From Balamuthia mandrillaris (lineage: Eukaryota; Discosea; Longamoebia; Balamuthiidae), in assembly GCA_031835245.1 (NCBI GenBank), contig JAVKOQ010000067.1:151001-215000 (forward strand): 64,000 nt of DNA, given 5' to 3'. The position numbers and the translations under genes were made by a program. The notes beneath the pieces were generated by a model. The model did no database searches. It was not told where the DNA came from and saw only the letters and a program-made list of their open reading frames with translations. Shown one piece after another: positions 10,481 to 20,435 of the stretch. How positions within the stretch are numbered: the first letter of the stretch is position 1; each line of letters begins with the position of its first letter.

Positions 10481-10615
10481 TTTTCATGCTGTGGTTAATC
10501 TTCATGTCGCTCCTCTATCTCTTCTGGTTTTTCTCCAGCGTTTATTTTGCCAATATTTTTTTTTATCGTTTCGTCCGTCTCCTTGCATGGAGGGATGACC
10601 ACAGCTGCTTTGCGT

Positions 10616-11720
10616 TTATTCAAAGTTAACAGCTCCACTGGAGCTCTCATTGAGCTTTGCTCTGTGAGAGCGATACACGGAAATGAGTACAGCTACAGAA
10701 ATAAAGACTATCACGAAAGCGACGGACAGAGGGACGAGCACGACAACCGGGATGAACCATTCATCGTCATCCTCGTTGGTCTCTGACCTCTGGCCTTCGC
10801 CTTCTCCAGTAACCAAAACTGTAAAGTCTGAATTCATGTTGGTTAAAGTCTAGTTGAAAAGAGAGAACAAAAAAAAAGGAGAAACAATGGTTTACCGGGG
10901 TCGTAGAGAACGGACTTTGCGGCAGGGACGTTGCCAGTGAAAGAGAATGTTCGGTTGGAGAGGAGCAACATTTGCAGGTAATCGATGTTCACCTGCTCAA
11001 AACCCCATTCCTCTTCCTCCCTGACCAACCTGGATATCGCCGGCGGGTCTGATACGGAAAAGTTGGCCTGCAACCAAACACAGAAGGTGCGTGTGTTACC
11101 ATAGTAAACGAACAAGGAAAGAAAAAGCGGAACCAAAGTGAGAGAGCACGAACCAGATTCATTTTAACGGTCCATTCTCCTTCGTTAAGGCTGACATTGA
11201 GGCTTCGAAAGTAGCCTTCGTCGATGGAGACCAAGCCAGGCACTTTTACTCCCAACAGCTCGGTCACTTCATACACATCAGAAAAACCCATCTCGAAGAC
11301 GAGAGAGAATTGAGGATACGTCGTTTTGGAGGCGTTGTTTGTTTCTTCTTGTGGAGCCAGTGACGTCCAGTTGTCCCATAAAATGTTTCATTTTGACTGC
11401 GTGAGAGCCTATTTTGAGGATTCTTTCGGTTCCTATTGCGTTTCTGTTGTTCGTTGCAGATGAGAGAGAGAGAGAGAGAGAGAACGAGAACGAGAAAGAA
11501 TGTGCAGGAGAAAATTGAGCATAGAGAGGTGAGTGAGATTTGAAGAGAAAGTGAAGAGAGGAAGGGAAATAAACGAAAGAGAAGGGAAACCAGAGATGAG
11601 AAAATAGGCTCATAAGTACCTCATCGTAACATTACTCCCGTTCTCATCTAACGACAGGTGCATTCGAGCGCGGTTCGTAGTCGAGAATTCTCTTCTTTCA
11701 GCTGAATGAGCAGTGCCCAA
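10616..11720 (-). CDS. Single-pass membrane protein, 5' end missing or unresolved
   Basis: Exons read on minus: a possible 5' exon ending in LSLDENGSNVTMR at a GTACTT donor (about 11623); an exon with LAPQEETNNASKTTYPQF..MGFSDVYEVTELLG..VSLNEGEWTVKMNL; an exon with NFSVSDPPAISRLV..RTFSFTGNVPAAK; and a last exon with LVTGEGEGQRSETNEDDDEW, then the membrane segment VVVLVPLSVAFVIVFISVAV, then a short basic tail YRSHRAKLNES, stop at 10616-10618. N-glycosylation sequons in the long N-terminal part fit a type I protein with a beta-rich luminal or extracellular domain. No signal peptide or start was found. The upstream DNA runs within about 100 bases into the right YDGG cassette, so the first exon may have been cut off or moved by that rearrangement. 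I do not recognise the family. Confidence 0.55.
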
Positions 11721-12093
11721 CTCAGTTTAGTGTAATATGGGTGGTTATCGTGCTATAATATAAATAACGAACTTTATATTAATGAAGTTGAGATCGTTAC
11801 TGCTCACGAGTGTCAATGCAAGCATGTAGTTTCACAGAATGGATGACACTTTCCGTTCCAATGATGAAAGCAGATGAAAGGTCCTCGCACAAACCACTCC
11901 TTGTTTTTCACAGAGAAACACTGCTTTCATTTCAATACAAAGGACATCTCACACAAAACAAGCAATGGCCTTCCCCCATTCGACTCTGTTCGGCTTCTCC
12001 ATGGTTGTTCTTCTTGGAATCTCATGAACAACTCAAGGAGAGCCTTCCAACGCACAACTCCTCCACACCCAAATGGAGCACCGCTCTTTCAAC

Positions 12094-12100
12094 TATAAAA
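12094..12100 (+). promoter_or_regulatory. TATA box of YDGG copy 4
   Basis: CAACTATAAAACACTCACC in the conserved promoter block, about 105 bases before the ATG. A CA-rich leader (CAACAACAACAACA) sits between TATA and ATG, as in copy 5. Confidence 0.7.
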
Positions 12101-12203
12101 CACTCACCACTCATTCTCCAATTCCATCATTCCACAAACAACAACAACAACACAAAACAAGAAGAGCAAAGCTGCTGGAACAACAAGAAGAACAAGACCA
12201 AGG

Positions 12204-13052
12204 ATGAAGACAGGTGTGATGGTGTGCTTGTGGTTGGCCTTCTTGGCTGCCACCTCTTTGGCTGGCAGGGCTGATGTCAACTATGGTGGAGGCGATGTCC
12301 GCTATGATGGTGATGTCGTCACCTATGACGGCGGTGATGTGCGTTACGACGGAGGCAACGTGATGACTTATGACAGTGGTGACATCCGCTATGATGGTGG
12401 TGATGTTCGTTACGATGGTGGTGATGTGCCCTATGATGGTGGAGACGTTCGCTACGATGGAGGGGACATCCGTTACGATGGCGGCAACGTGGTGACTTAC
12501 GATGGTGGTGACATCCGCTACGATGGATACGATGGAGGCAGCATCTACGATGGTGGTGATGTTCGTTACAATGGCGGAGACGTCCGCTACGATGGATATG
12601 ATGGTGGTGATGTGCGTTACGATGGAGGAGATGTTCGTTACGATGGCGGCAACGTGGTCTACGATGGTGGAGATGTTCGCTATGATGGAGGCAATGTGGT
12701 GACTTACGATGGAGGTGACATCCGCTATGATGGAGGGGAGGTGCGTTACGATGGTGGTGATGTTGGCTACGCTGGTTGTTACGATGGAGGCAACGTCTAT
12801 GATGGTGGAGATGTCCGCTATGATGGTGGTGATGTCCGCTATGATGGAGGAGACATTGATTACGATGGTGGCAATGTGGTCTACGATGGAGGGGACATTG
12901 ACTATGATGGATACGATGGTGGCAACGTGGTCTACGATGGAGGGAACGTGGGATACGACGGCAATGCCTATGATGGAAACGTGGTGGCCTACAATTCCAA
13001 CAGTGGTGGCGAGAAGAGCTCTGCTGCTTCTCTGCACGCTTTCTGGTTTTGA
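12204..13052 (+). CDS. Secreted YDGG-repeat protein, copy 4 (282 aa)
   Basis: Signal peptide from ATG 12204 (MKTGVMVCLWLAFL), then YDGG heptads. It contains the GYAGCYDGGNVYDGG interruption and the SGGEKSSAASLHAFWF end shared with copy 3, its partner in the inverted cassette. It is 56 residues shorter than copy 3, that is about eight heptads, consistent with in-frame array contraction. The stop is followed by GATGGCAGAGAGTTAC, again as in copy 3. Secretion is supported by the signal peptide. The biochemical role is unknown. Confidence 0.85.
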   Translation: MKTGVMVCLWLAFLAATSLAGRADVNYGGGDVRYDGDVVTYDGGDVRYDGGNVMTYDSGDIRYDGGDVRYDGGDVPYDGGDVRYDGGDIRYDGGNVVTYDGGDIRYDGYDGGSIYDGGDVRYNGGDVRYDGYDGGDVRYDGGDVRYDGGNVVYDGGDVRYDGGNVVTYDGGDIRYDGGEVRYDGGDVGYAGCYDGGNVYDGGDVRYDGGDVRYDGGDIDYDGGNVVYDGGDIDYDGYDGGNVVYDGGNVGYDGNAYDGNVVAYNSNSGGEKSSAASLHAFWF

Positions 13053-13867
13053 GATGGCAGAGAGTTACTCAGTGTCGCTGTTCCGACAGCGCTGGCGTTT
13101 TACTTTTGTGTTTTTTGAACTCTTTTTGAATAACAGCTTTGTTTTAAAATGCTTGTTGGCACTTATTCTTTGCCTCAGGGTTGTAGTGTTATTAGAAGAG
13201 TATAAACTTGAAAAGTCATTGGACACGATGATGCCACTGTTGTGGCTTGCGATAGGGCATCAACACAGCATCAAAACAGAGCGCACAATGCCGGTGCGTT
13301 TCGGTATTGCTCAAGTTCGTGCCTATGCGCAAATCGTTTCTGAGGTTTCAACCACAGTGGTGGCAGTGGTGAAAAATAAGGAAGGAATGCGGGTGAACAA
13401 ACGTACTGGCAAAGTCTTTGAGGAAGGATAACTCTCTATGTGCCAACATTTTTTGTCTACACTTGTTTGCTGTAATAATTCTCGAACTTGTAAGGCTTGA
13501 ACTCGGCATTTGCCACAAAGAGCATAGAGAAGAGAGAAGAGAGAAGAGTGCATGATCTAAGATACTCCCATACATCAGGGACGGTTCAGCAAGCATTCCA
13601 GCCAATGTCGTCGAAAAGACACTTTCACATTCCAATGATGAAAGCAGATGAAAGGTCCTCGCACAAACCACTCCTTGTTTTTCACAGAGAAACACTGCTT
13701 TCATTTCAATACAAAGGACACCTCACACAAAACAAGCAATGGCCTTCCCCCATTCGACCCCATTCGGCTCCTCCATGGTTGTTCTTCTTGGAATCTCAAG
13801 AACAACTCAAGGAGAGACCTCCAACGCACAACTCCTCCACACCCAAATGGAGCACCGCTCTTTCAAC

Positions 13868-13874
13868 TATAAAA
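13868..13874 (+). promoter_or_regulatory. TATA box of YDGG copy 5
   Basis: CAACTATAAAACACCCACC, about 119 bases before the ATG, in the same promoter block as copies 2 and 4. Confidence 0.7.
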
Positions 13875-13986
13875 CACCCACCACTCATTCTCCAATTCCA
13901 TCATTCCACAAACAACAACAACCACCGCAACAACACAACACAACAAGCACAAAACAAGAAGAACAAACCGGCTGAGAACAACAAGG

Positions 13987-14973
13987 ATGAAGACAGGTCT
14001 GATGGTGTGCTTGTGGTTGGCCTTCTTGGCCGCCACCTCTCTGGCTGGCAGGGCTGATGTCAACTATGGTGGAGGCGATGTCCGCTATGATGGTGATGTC
14101 GTCACCTATGACGGCGGCGATGTTCGCTACGACGGCAATGTGGTCACTTACGACGGTGGTGACATCCGCTATGATGGTGGAGATGTGCGCTACGATGGTG
14201 GTGATGTTCGCTATGATGGAGGAGACATTGGTTACGATGGAGGGGATGTCCGTTACGATGGCGGCAACGTGGTCTACGATGGTGGCGATGTTCGCTATGA
14301 TGGTGGTAACATTCGCTACGATGGCGGTGACATTCGCTACGATGGTGGAGACATCCGTTACGATGGTGGTGACGTCCGTTACGATGGCGGTGACATCCGC
14401 TATGACGGTGGTGACATTCGTTACGATGGTGGCAATGTGGTGACTTACGATGGTGGAGACATCCGTTATGACGACTACGATGGAGGAAACGTGATGTATG
14501 ATGGAGGTGACATCCGCTACGATGGCTACGATGGAGGCGATGTCCATTACGATGGTGGTGACGTCCGTTATGACGGCGGTGACGTTCGCTACGATGGCGG
14601 AGATATCCGCTATGATGGTAATGTGGTGACCTACGACGGAGGTGACATCAGTTACGATGGTGGAGATGTCCGATACGATGGAGGAGATGTCCGTTATGAT
14701 GGCGGCAACGTGGTCTATGATGGCGGTGACGTTCGTTACGGCGGTGGCGATATCCGTTACGATGGAGGGGACATCCGTTACGATGGTGGCAACGTGGTCT
14801 ACGATGGTGGGAACATTGGCTACGATGGCTACGATGGAGGAAACGTGGTCTACGACGGCGGCAACGTGGGCTACGACGGCAACGCCTATGATGGCGATGT
14901 GGTGGCCTACAATTCCAACAGCGGTGATAAGGATGCCTCCTCTGCTGCTTCCCTTGCCGCATTCTGGCTCTGA
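13987..14973 (+). CDS. Secreted YDGG-repeat protein, copy 5 (328 aa)
   Basis: ATG 13987 opens MKTGLMVCLWLAFL, then YDGG(D/N)(V/I)x heptads. The end is DVVAYNSNSGDKDASSAASL then AAFWL, matching copy 2. It lies about 930 bases downstream of copy 4 in the same orientation, with its own full promoter block, so each gene of the cassette is probably transcribed separately. No intron. The region 14974-15411 downstream holds a (CT)n run near 15200 and the upstream DNA of PARP. Confidence 0.85.
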   Translation: MKTGLMVCLWLAFLAATSLAGRADVNYGGGDVRYDGDVVTYDGGDVRYDGNVVTYDGGDIRYDGGDVRYDGGDVRYDGGDIGYDGGDVRYDGGNVVYDGGDVRYDGGNIRYDGGDIRYDGGDIRYDGGDVRYDGGDIRYDGGDIRYDGGNVVTYDGGDIRYDDYDGGNVMYDGGDIRYDGYDGGDVHYDGGDVRYDGGDVRYDGGDIRYDGNVVTYDGGDISYDGGDVRYDGGDVRYDGGNVVYDGGDVRYGGGDIRYDGGDIRYDGGNVVYDGGNIGYDGYDGGNVVYDGGNVGYDGNAYDGDVVAYNSNSGDKDASSAASLAAFWL

Positions 14974-15295
14974 AGGAAGGTGCTTATCCGTCGATAGGCT
15001 GCCGATGGTGTTTCATGCAGTCCTTTGGTTTGAAGTAGATATTTTCTGTGAGTTTTAGATAGGTAGAATAAATAAGCTAATGGCTGATTTTATCTCTATG
15101 GCGATGTTGGTTGCCTTTGAATTAGAGCTTGACCTAACCTTACTCCACGAACCTCCCACATGCCTTCTGCTGGTTCGATCTCACCAACTGGTGTTTGCCT
15201 CTCTCTCTCTCTCTCTTCTCTCTCTTCTATTGCCGTTCAATAAAGGGGTAGTTTCTGCACATCTGTTGAAGTAATTGTTAAGCTTTTGTGTTCTA

Positions 15296-15305
15296 TTGTC
15301 GACAA
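15296..15305. promoter_or_regulatory. TTGTCGACAA palindrome upstream of PARP
   Basis: Perfect 10-base palindrome about 107 bases before the proposed PARP ATG. It is identical to the element upstream of HPS1 at 10222. Confidence 0.45.
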
Positions 15306-15411
15306 ATCGGTCATTTTCTGCAGGTTTTCTTCACCATTTGCGCACCTTTTTTTCATGTTAATTACAATTCCAAGAAGAAATTCGGCCGCAAGAGAAGAGA
15401 GAAGAAGGGAA

Positions 15412-18400
15412 ATGCCGCCCAGGAGAAGCAAGATCAAGCCCCTGCCTCAAGGTTCGTTGTTTGGTCTTCTCTTTCTACCTCGTTTTGTTTGTTTGGTTTG
15501 TTTCACTCACTTACTCACTCACTCCTTCTCATCTCTCCACAACGAACCAAAAACAATCTTAAAGTCACTACTCCTACTGCCACTACCACAACAACAACAA
15601 CAGTCCCTTCTTCTTCTTCTTCTTGTTCTTCTTCTTCTTCTTCTTCTTCTTCTTCTTCTTCTTCTTCTTCTACGCCCTTACTTTCAGCACCCACACCACC
15701 AGCAAAGCAACAACCGGCTGCTGAAGCCACAAAGCAACCAGACCAGAAGAAGAAGACAACCGACGAGACGAAGAAGAAGAAGAAGGACAAAGAGGGGACA
15801 AAGGAAACCGCTGCCGCGAAAGCAAAGGGCGATCGAGTGAGGTGGAAATGGAGCTGGAAAAGCGATAACGGGTGGGTCGAGTACGACGCTGCGTTGGCTG
15901 ACAAATTGGAAAGAGGGTACCAGCAGCAGAAGAAGCGGGTCAAGGTCGATGCGGAACGCTTTGTCGATATCCCCGAGTTATTACAACGTCGGTAGGCAGT
16001 TTCTTGTCCACTCCTTTTGTGCTTTCTGCTTTCTTCTGCTTTCTTCTTCTTCTTTTCCTTTTCCTCTTTTTTTCTTTCTTATTCTTCTTTTCTTTCGTTT
16101 TTCTCATCTTTCATCTTTCTTCGCATCGCTCAACACTGCTGTTGTTGTTGTTGAAACAAGATATGATGATGAATCCAAACGACGGCCTGTCAAACGAGAA
16201 GAAGAGGAAGAAGAAGTTGACGAAGACGAAGAAGACGAAGAAGAAGAACTAAACGGTGAACTCGCCTATCTCTCGCTTTGACACGTCCTTTTCCTAAACT
16301 TTTCCCGTATTACTTTTGTTTTTATACGAAATGAAACAGTGAAGTGGATGTGGAGAGATGACAGTGGAGTGTGGCAGCTATACGATCCAAAAACAACAGC
16401 AGTTTTGGAAGCCGCTCATCGCAGCGCCCTTCCAAGCGCTATTGTTGACAAGGAGCGGTTTGTGGACCTCCAAAACATGCTTCAACGGCGTAAAGATGAC
16501 CATAGGTTGAAACTCTCTCCATCTTTGGTTCTTCTTTAGTTTTTATTGACTTGGTTTTCTTTACAGTAAGCGACGACCAGTAAAACGAGTTGAAGAGAAG
16601 AAAAAGCTGAACAACGGGACTAATGCTGCTTCGTCAAGTGCAAAGAAGGATCAAGTAGATGATGAGGAAGAGGAGGAAGAAGAAGACGAGGAGGAAAACG
16701 AGGAGGAGGAGGATGAAGAGGACGAAGACGAAGAAGACGAAGAAGAAGATGATGAAGAGGATGGTAGAGAGATGGTAGAAGCGAGCCAGGTTGAATATGC
16801 TCCTTCAGGTACCAGCGGGCACATCCTCTCTTCTCTTTCTCTGCCTCTCCCTCTCTCTCTCCCTCCCTCTCTCTCGATTTTACCTCTATTCACAACTTCT
16901 TTCCTGATGTTAGGCCGCTCTGCGTGTCGCGTTTGTCGTAAAAAGATAGCCCATAACGAGGTAATGCCTTATTTTATCTTTATGCTTTTCCAGTAGTGTT
17001 TTGTTAGTTTCTCACTGTATCTTTGTTCTTCTTGGTTGTTTGCATCATATTCGCTGACAGCTTCGAATAGGCAGACTCGTTCAATCCACTTCCTTGTTCG
17101 TTCTGCTCTTCTTTTTCTTATTATCATTGACGCTGAACACTTCTTTCTTTTTTGCTTAACAACAGCGATGGCACAATCCCAGAATGGCATCACTGGGATT
17201 GTTTCTTTGAGAAGTACCAATTGCGAGATATCGGTTATGTAAAAGGCGTCCAAAAAATACGATGGGAAGATCAACAACTACTCGAAAAGCAAATCCAAAA
17301 AGATCAAAAGCAACAAAAGAGTAAACAGCAACAAACAACGACAACGACAACAACGAAAAAGACGCTATCAGCAGAAGAAAAGGCTTTGGAAAAAGCAAGA
17401 AAGCAAGAGAATGAGAAATTATGGGAATTGCGTGATAACCTTGATCGTTGCACCACTCCTGAGATTAAAGCTGTCCTCGAACGAAACAAACAAAACACCT
17501 CTGGAGGTATTTGCTTCTTAGTGCTTGCTTTCTTTGTTTCTTTCTTGCTCTTCTTTCCGTTTGAAATCATTGTGTATATGATTAAACGTTCGTTGTTTTT
17601 TAAAACAAAATAATAAAAGGGCGAGCAAAGCTGATTGCGAGATGTGCGGAAGGAATGCTATGGGGAGCGCTGCCTAAATGTCCTGATTGTGGAGGAGACT
17701 TGCGTGCCAGCTCTGATCCTAATGCCGATTATGTCTGCACTGGATATGCAAATGGTTTTTAGTTTGTTATTCTGGATTTTTCTTCGCCTTCCTCATCACC
17801 TTCCTCCCTCCCGTTTAGTTCTTCTCTGATGAACGATTTTTTTTGTATGTCAAACAGCATGGAGCAAATGCTTATGGTCAGCATTGGAGAAAGACGTGAA
17901 GAGATTGCCATGGAAGATCCCCAAAAAAGAAGTCTCTTCTGACTTTCTTCTTAAGTTTAAGTTTAATCCTGTTGTCCGAGTACAAAGAGAAAAGACAGCT
18001 CTTCCAGTCGCGGCGTTGCCAACCGCAACAACAAAGAATGACGCAAAGAGCAAGAAACGTAAAAAGTCGCAAGAGGAACAAGATGAAGAATCAGATGAGA
18101 AAGAAAGCAGAAAAGCAAAGAATGAACGTTTCAAACGCATTAAAGTTAAAGGAAGCGCTGCTGGTAATCATCCTACTACTTCTCTTGAGCTTGTGCTTGT
18201 TCATGTCTTAACTTTATATTTTTGGATAAAGTGGATCCTCAATCAGGTTTGGAGGATAAGGGTCACGTTTATGAGAGAAGCGGGCAAAACTGTAAAGAGG
18301 AAGTTTTCGATGTGATGCTCAGCTTCGCTGACATTATTACCGGCAAAAATACCTACTATGGGATGCAAATTATCGAACTTGATGACAAAAGCAAGGTTTG

Positions 18401-20346
18401 CAAACACTTTTTCTTTCTTGTCATCCCACAAGCTACTAACGAAAAAGAACAGTACTATCTATGGAGAAAATGGGGAAGAGTGAGCACCGATATTGGAGGA
18501 AGCAAGAAAGAGAAGTTTGCTGATGCAACAGACGCGATTGAGAAGTGGTGTGAGCTCTATTTAGACAAAACAGGCAATGAGTGGGAGGACCGCGACAACT
18601 TCACGAAACAACCCGGCAAATTCTATCCTCTTGAACGAGATTATTCTGCTTCGCAAAATGATGAAGAAGATGATGAGGATGAGGATGAGGATGATGGTGG
18701 CGCTGGTTCGTCGTCTTCATCCTCCTTGCCAAAGTCTGTTCAGGTTAGACATTTTTAGTGTTTCTCATTCTTATGTGGTGCTCATTTTTATTCCAACTGC
18801 TAGGAGTTTGTATCTCTTATCTTCAACGTGAAAGTTATGAAGCAAACGTTGGTAGAAATGGATATCGACATCAAGAAAATGCCACTTGGCAAGCTAAGCA
18901 AACGTCACATTGAAAGAGGCGTAAGTTTGCATCTACCATCATTTTTTTTTTCTGTTCTGCAGTTCTTTTCTTTAACAACATTTTGGATTATCCTTTTTCT
19001 TTTCTTTTGTAGTATGAGGTATTAAATGAAATACAAGAAGCACTGAAAGAGACAAACCCCAACAAAACAACGCTCTTAACGCTCAGCAACCGTTTTTACA
19101 CGTAATGTTTCTCTCTTTGCTTTCTTCCTCCTTGCTCTTTTCTTCTATCCTGTGACTCACTCTACATTTTCTCTCCCCTTCAGTCTCATTCCCCATGACT
19201 TTGGACTTAAAGCTCCCCCGCTGATCGACAACAACAAACTTCTCAAGAAGAAGACAGAACTGCTGGAAGCTCTCCTCGACATGGAAATCGCCACAAGGCT
19301 CATGACAGAGAAGAAAAAGGCGGGAAGCATTGAAAACCCCATTCAAATGAAGTACAACCAGCTGAAGACCAGAATGGAACCTCTTTCTCCTTCTCACACT
19401 GAATACAACATCATCGAGAAGTACTTGAAGCAAACGCATGCCGACACACACAACGATTACACGTTGGATATTGTGGAGTTGTTTCGAGTGCAGCGCGAAG
19501 AGGAAAGCCGCAATTTCGAACAAAAGTATGGACAAATGCATAATCGCACTGTATGTACAGTCTTCTCTCTCTTTCTCTCTCTAGCTCTCTCAGTATAGGC
19601 TGACAATGGGTTTGCATTGCCTAGTTATTATGGCATGGCTCTAGGCTTACCAATTTTGCTGGAATTCTTAGTCAAGGTCTTCGAATTGCGCCTCCCGAGG
19701 CCCCTGTCACGGGTTATATGGTATTTTCGCTTCTTGCCATTGTTTCCCTCATTGTTTACATTTCTAATGCGTTTGATCAGTTTGGCAAAGGTTTATACTT
19801 TGCGGATATGAGCAGCAAGTCCGCCAATTACTGTCATGCCAGCAAAGACAACAACACCGGCATCATCATTCTCGCAGAAGTGGCCCTTGGTGCGCTTCTC
19901 TCCACTTTTTGACATCACTTTGGGTGCATTCTTTGTTAAACAATTTCAAATCGACAAAAGGCGACACGTACGAATGCACGCAAGCAGAATACATGGATCA
20001 TCCTCCGCAGGGTTTACACTCCACGAAAGGTGTTGGCAAGGTTGGCCCTAATCCAAACGAAAGTGTCGCTTTGGATGATGGCGTGGTGGTGCCTCTTGGC
20101 AGGCCCGTCCCGACTGGCGTTGGCTATACTGCTCTGCGCTACAACGAATTTATTGGTTCGTCCTATTCTCTCTCGTTCTATTACTATTCGTCACTGTCTT
20201 TTTCCTGTGGTCTTGTTCTTGCTTGTGTCTTCTCTCTTCTTCTCTTGTATGCTTTCCTCATCCATTCTCTGGTGATCACAGTATATGATGTGGCGCAGGT
20301 TCGCATGCGGTACTTGATTCGGCTGCGGTTCAACTTTGTGCACTAA
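15412..20346 (+). CDS. Poly(ADP-ribose) polymerase with WWE-like, zinc-finger, PADR1, WGR and catalytic domains
   Basis: Nuclear DNA-damage-type PARP, which makes ADP-ribose polymers from NAD+. Domains in order: a Ser/Lys-rich N-terminus; two WWE-like modules ([15 protein letters not shown] at about 15840 and [14 protein letters not shown] at about 16345, each ending FVD..LLQRR or MLQRR); an acidic run; a PARP zinc finger (CRVC near 16930, then [10 protein letters not shown] near 17180); PADR1 (CPDCGGDL near 17680); WGR ([16 protein letters not shown] at 18455); helical regulatory domain (about 18800-19330); catalytic domain. The H-Y-E triad is present: [31 protein letters not shown] and LRYNEFIVYD. 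The signature EVALGDTYEC is restored by splicing out an intron ending near 19961. The start MPPRRSKIK (15412) is favoured because an intron at 15452-15564 then keeps frame; an upstream start is possible. One join in the zinc finger (near 16960/17165) does not resolve cleanly by eye. Confidence 0.85.
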
Positions 20347-20435
20347 AGATGTCCCTCCACTCCAATCCACTTCTACTCGAAATAAAAGTGGGGAAAATAT
20401 ATTATAAGTAGTTTACAAGGTCTGGTTGGTACGTG

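Larger units (their letters stand above)
11815..14990 (+). repeat. Right arm of inverted two-gene YDGG cassette
   Basis: Plus-strand order: shared upstream block (from about 11845), copy 4, shared intergenic block, second copy of the upstream block (about 13590-13986), copy 5. It is the mirror of 1490-5366. Matching 3' flanks pair copy 3 with copy 4, and matching C-terminal caps pair copy 2 with copy 5. Confidence 0.75.

Noticed and set aside
10017-10505. Lys-rich frame on minus and Leu/Phe-rich frames on plus
   Set aside because: Microsatellite translation with no start context, domain or conserved end.
30-14973. CRISPR-like appearance of regular short repeats
   Set aside because: The units are contiguous 21-bp coding repeats without unique spacers, in a eukaryotic genome.
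15200-15240. (CT)n run before PARP as an exception to strand polarity
   Set aside because: It lies between two plus-strand genes, so it agrees with the pattern.
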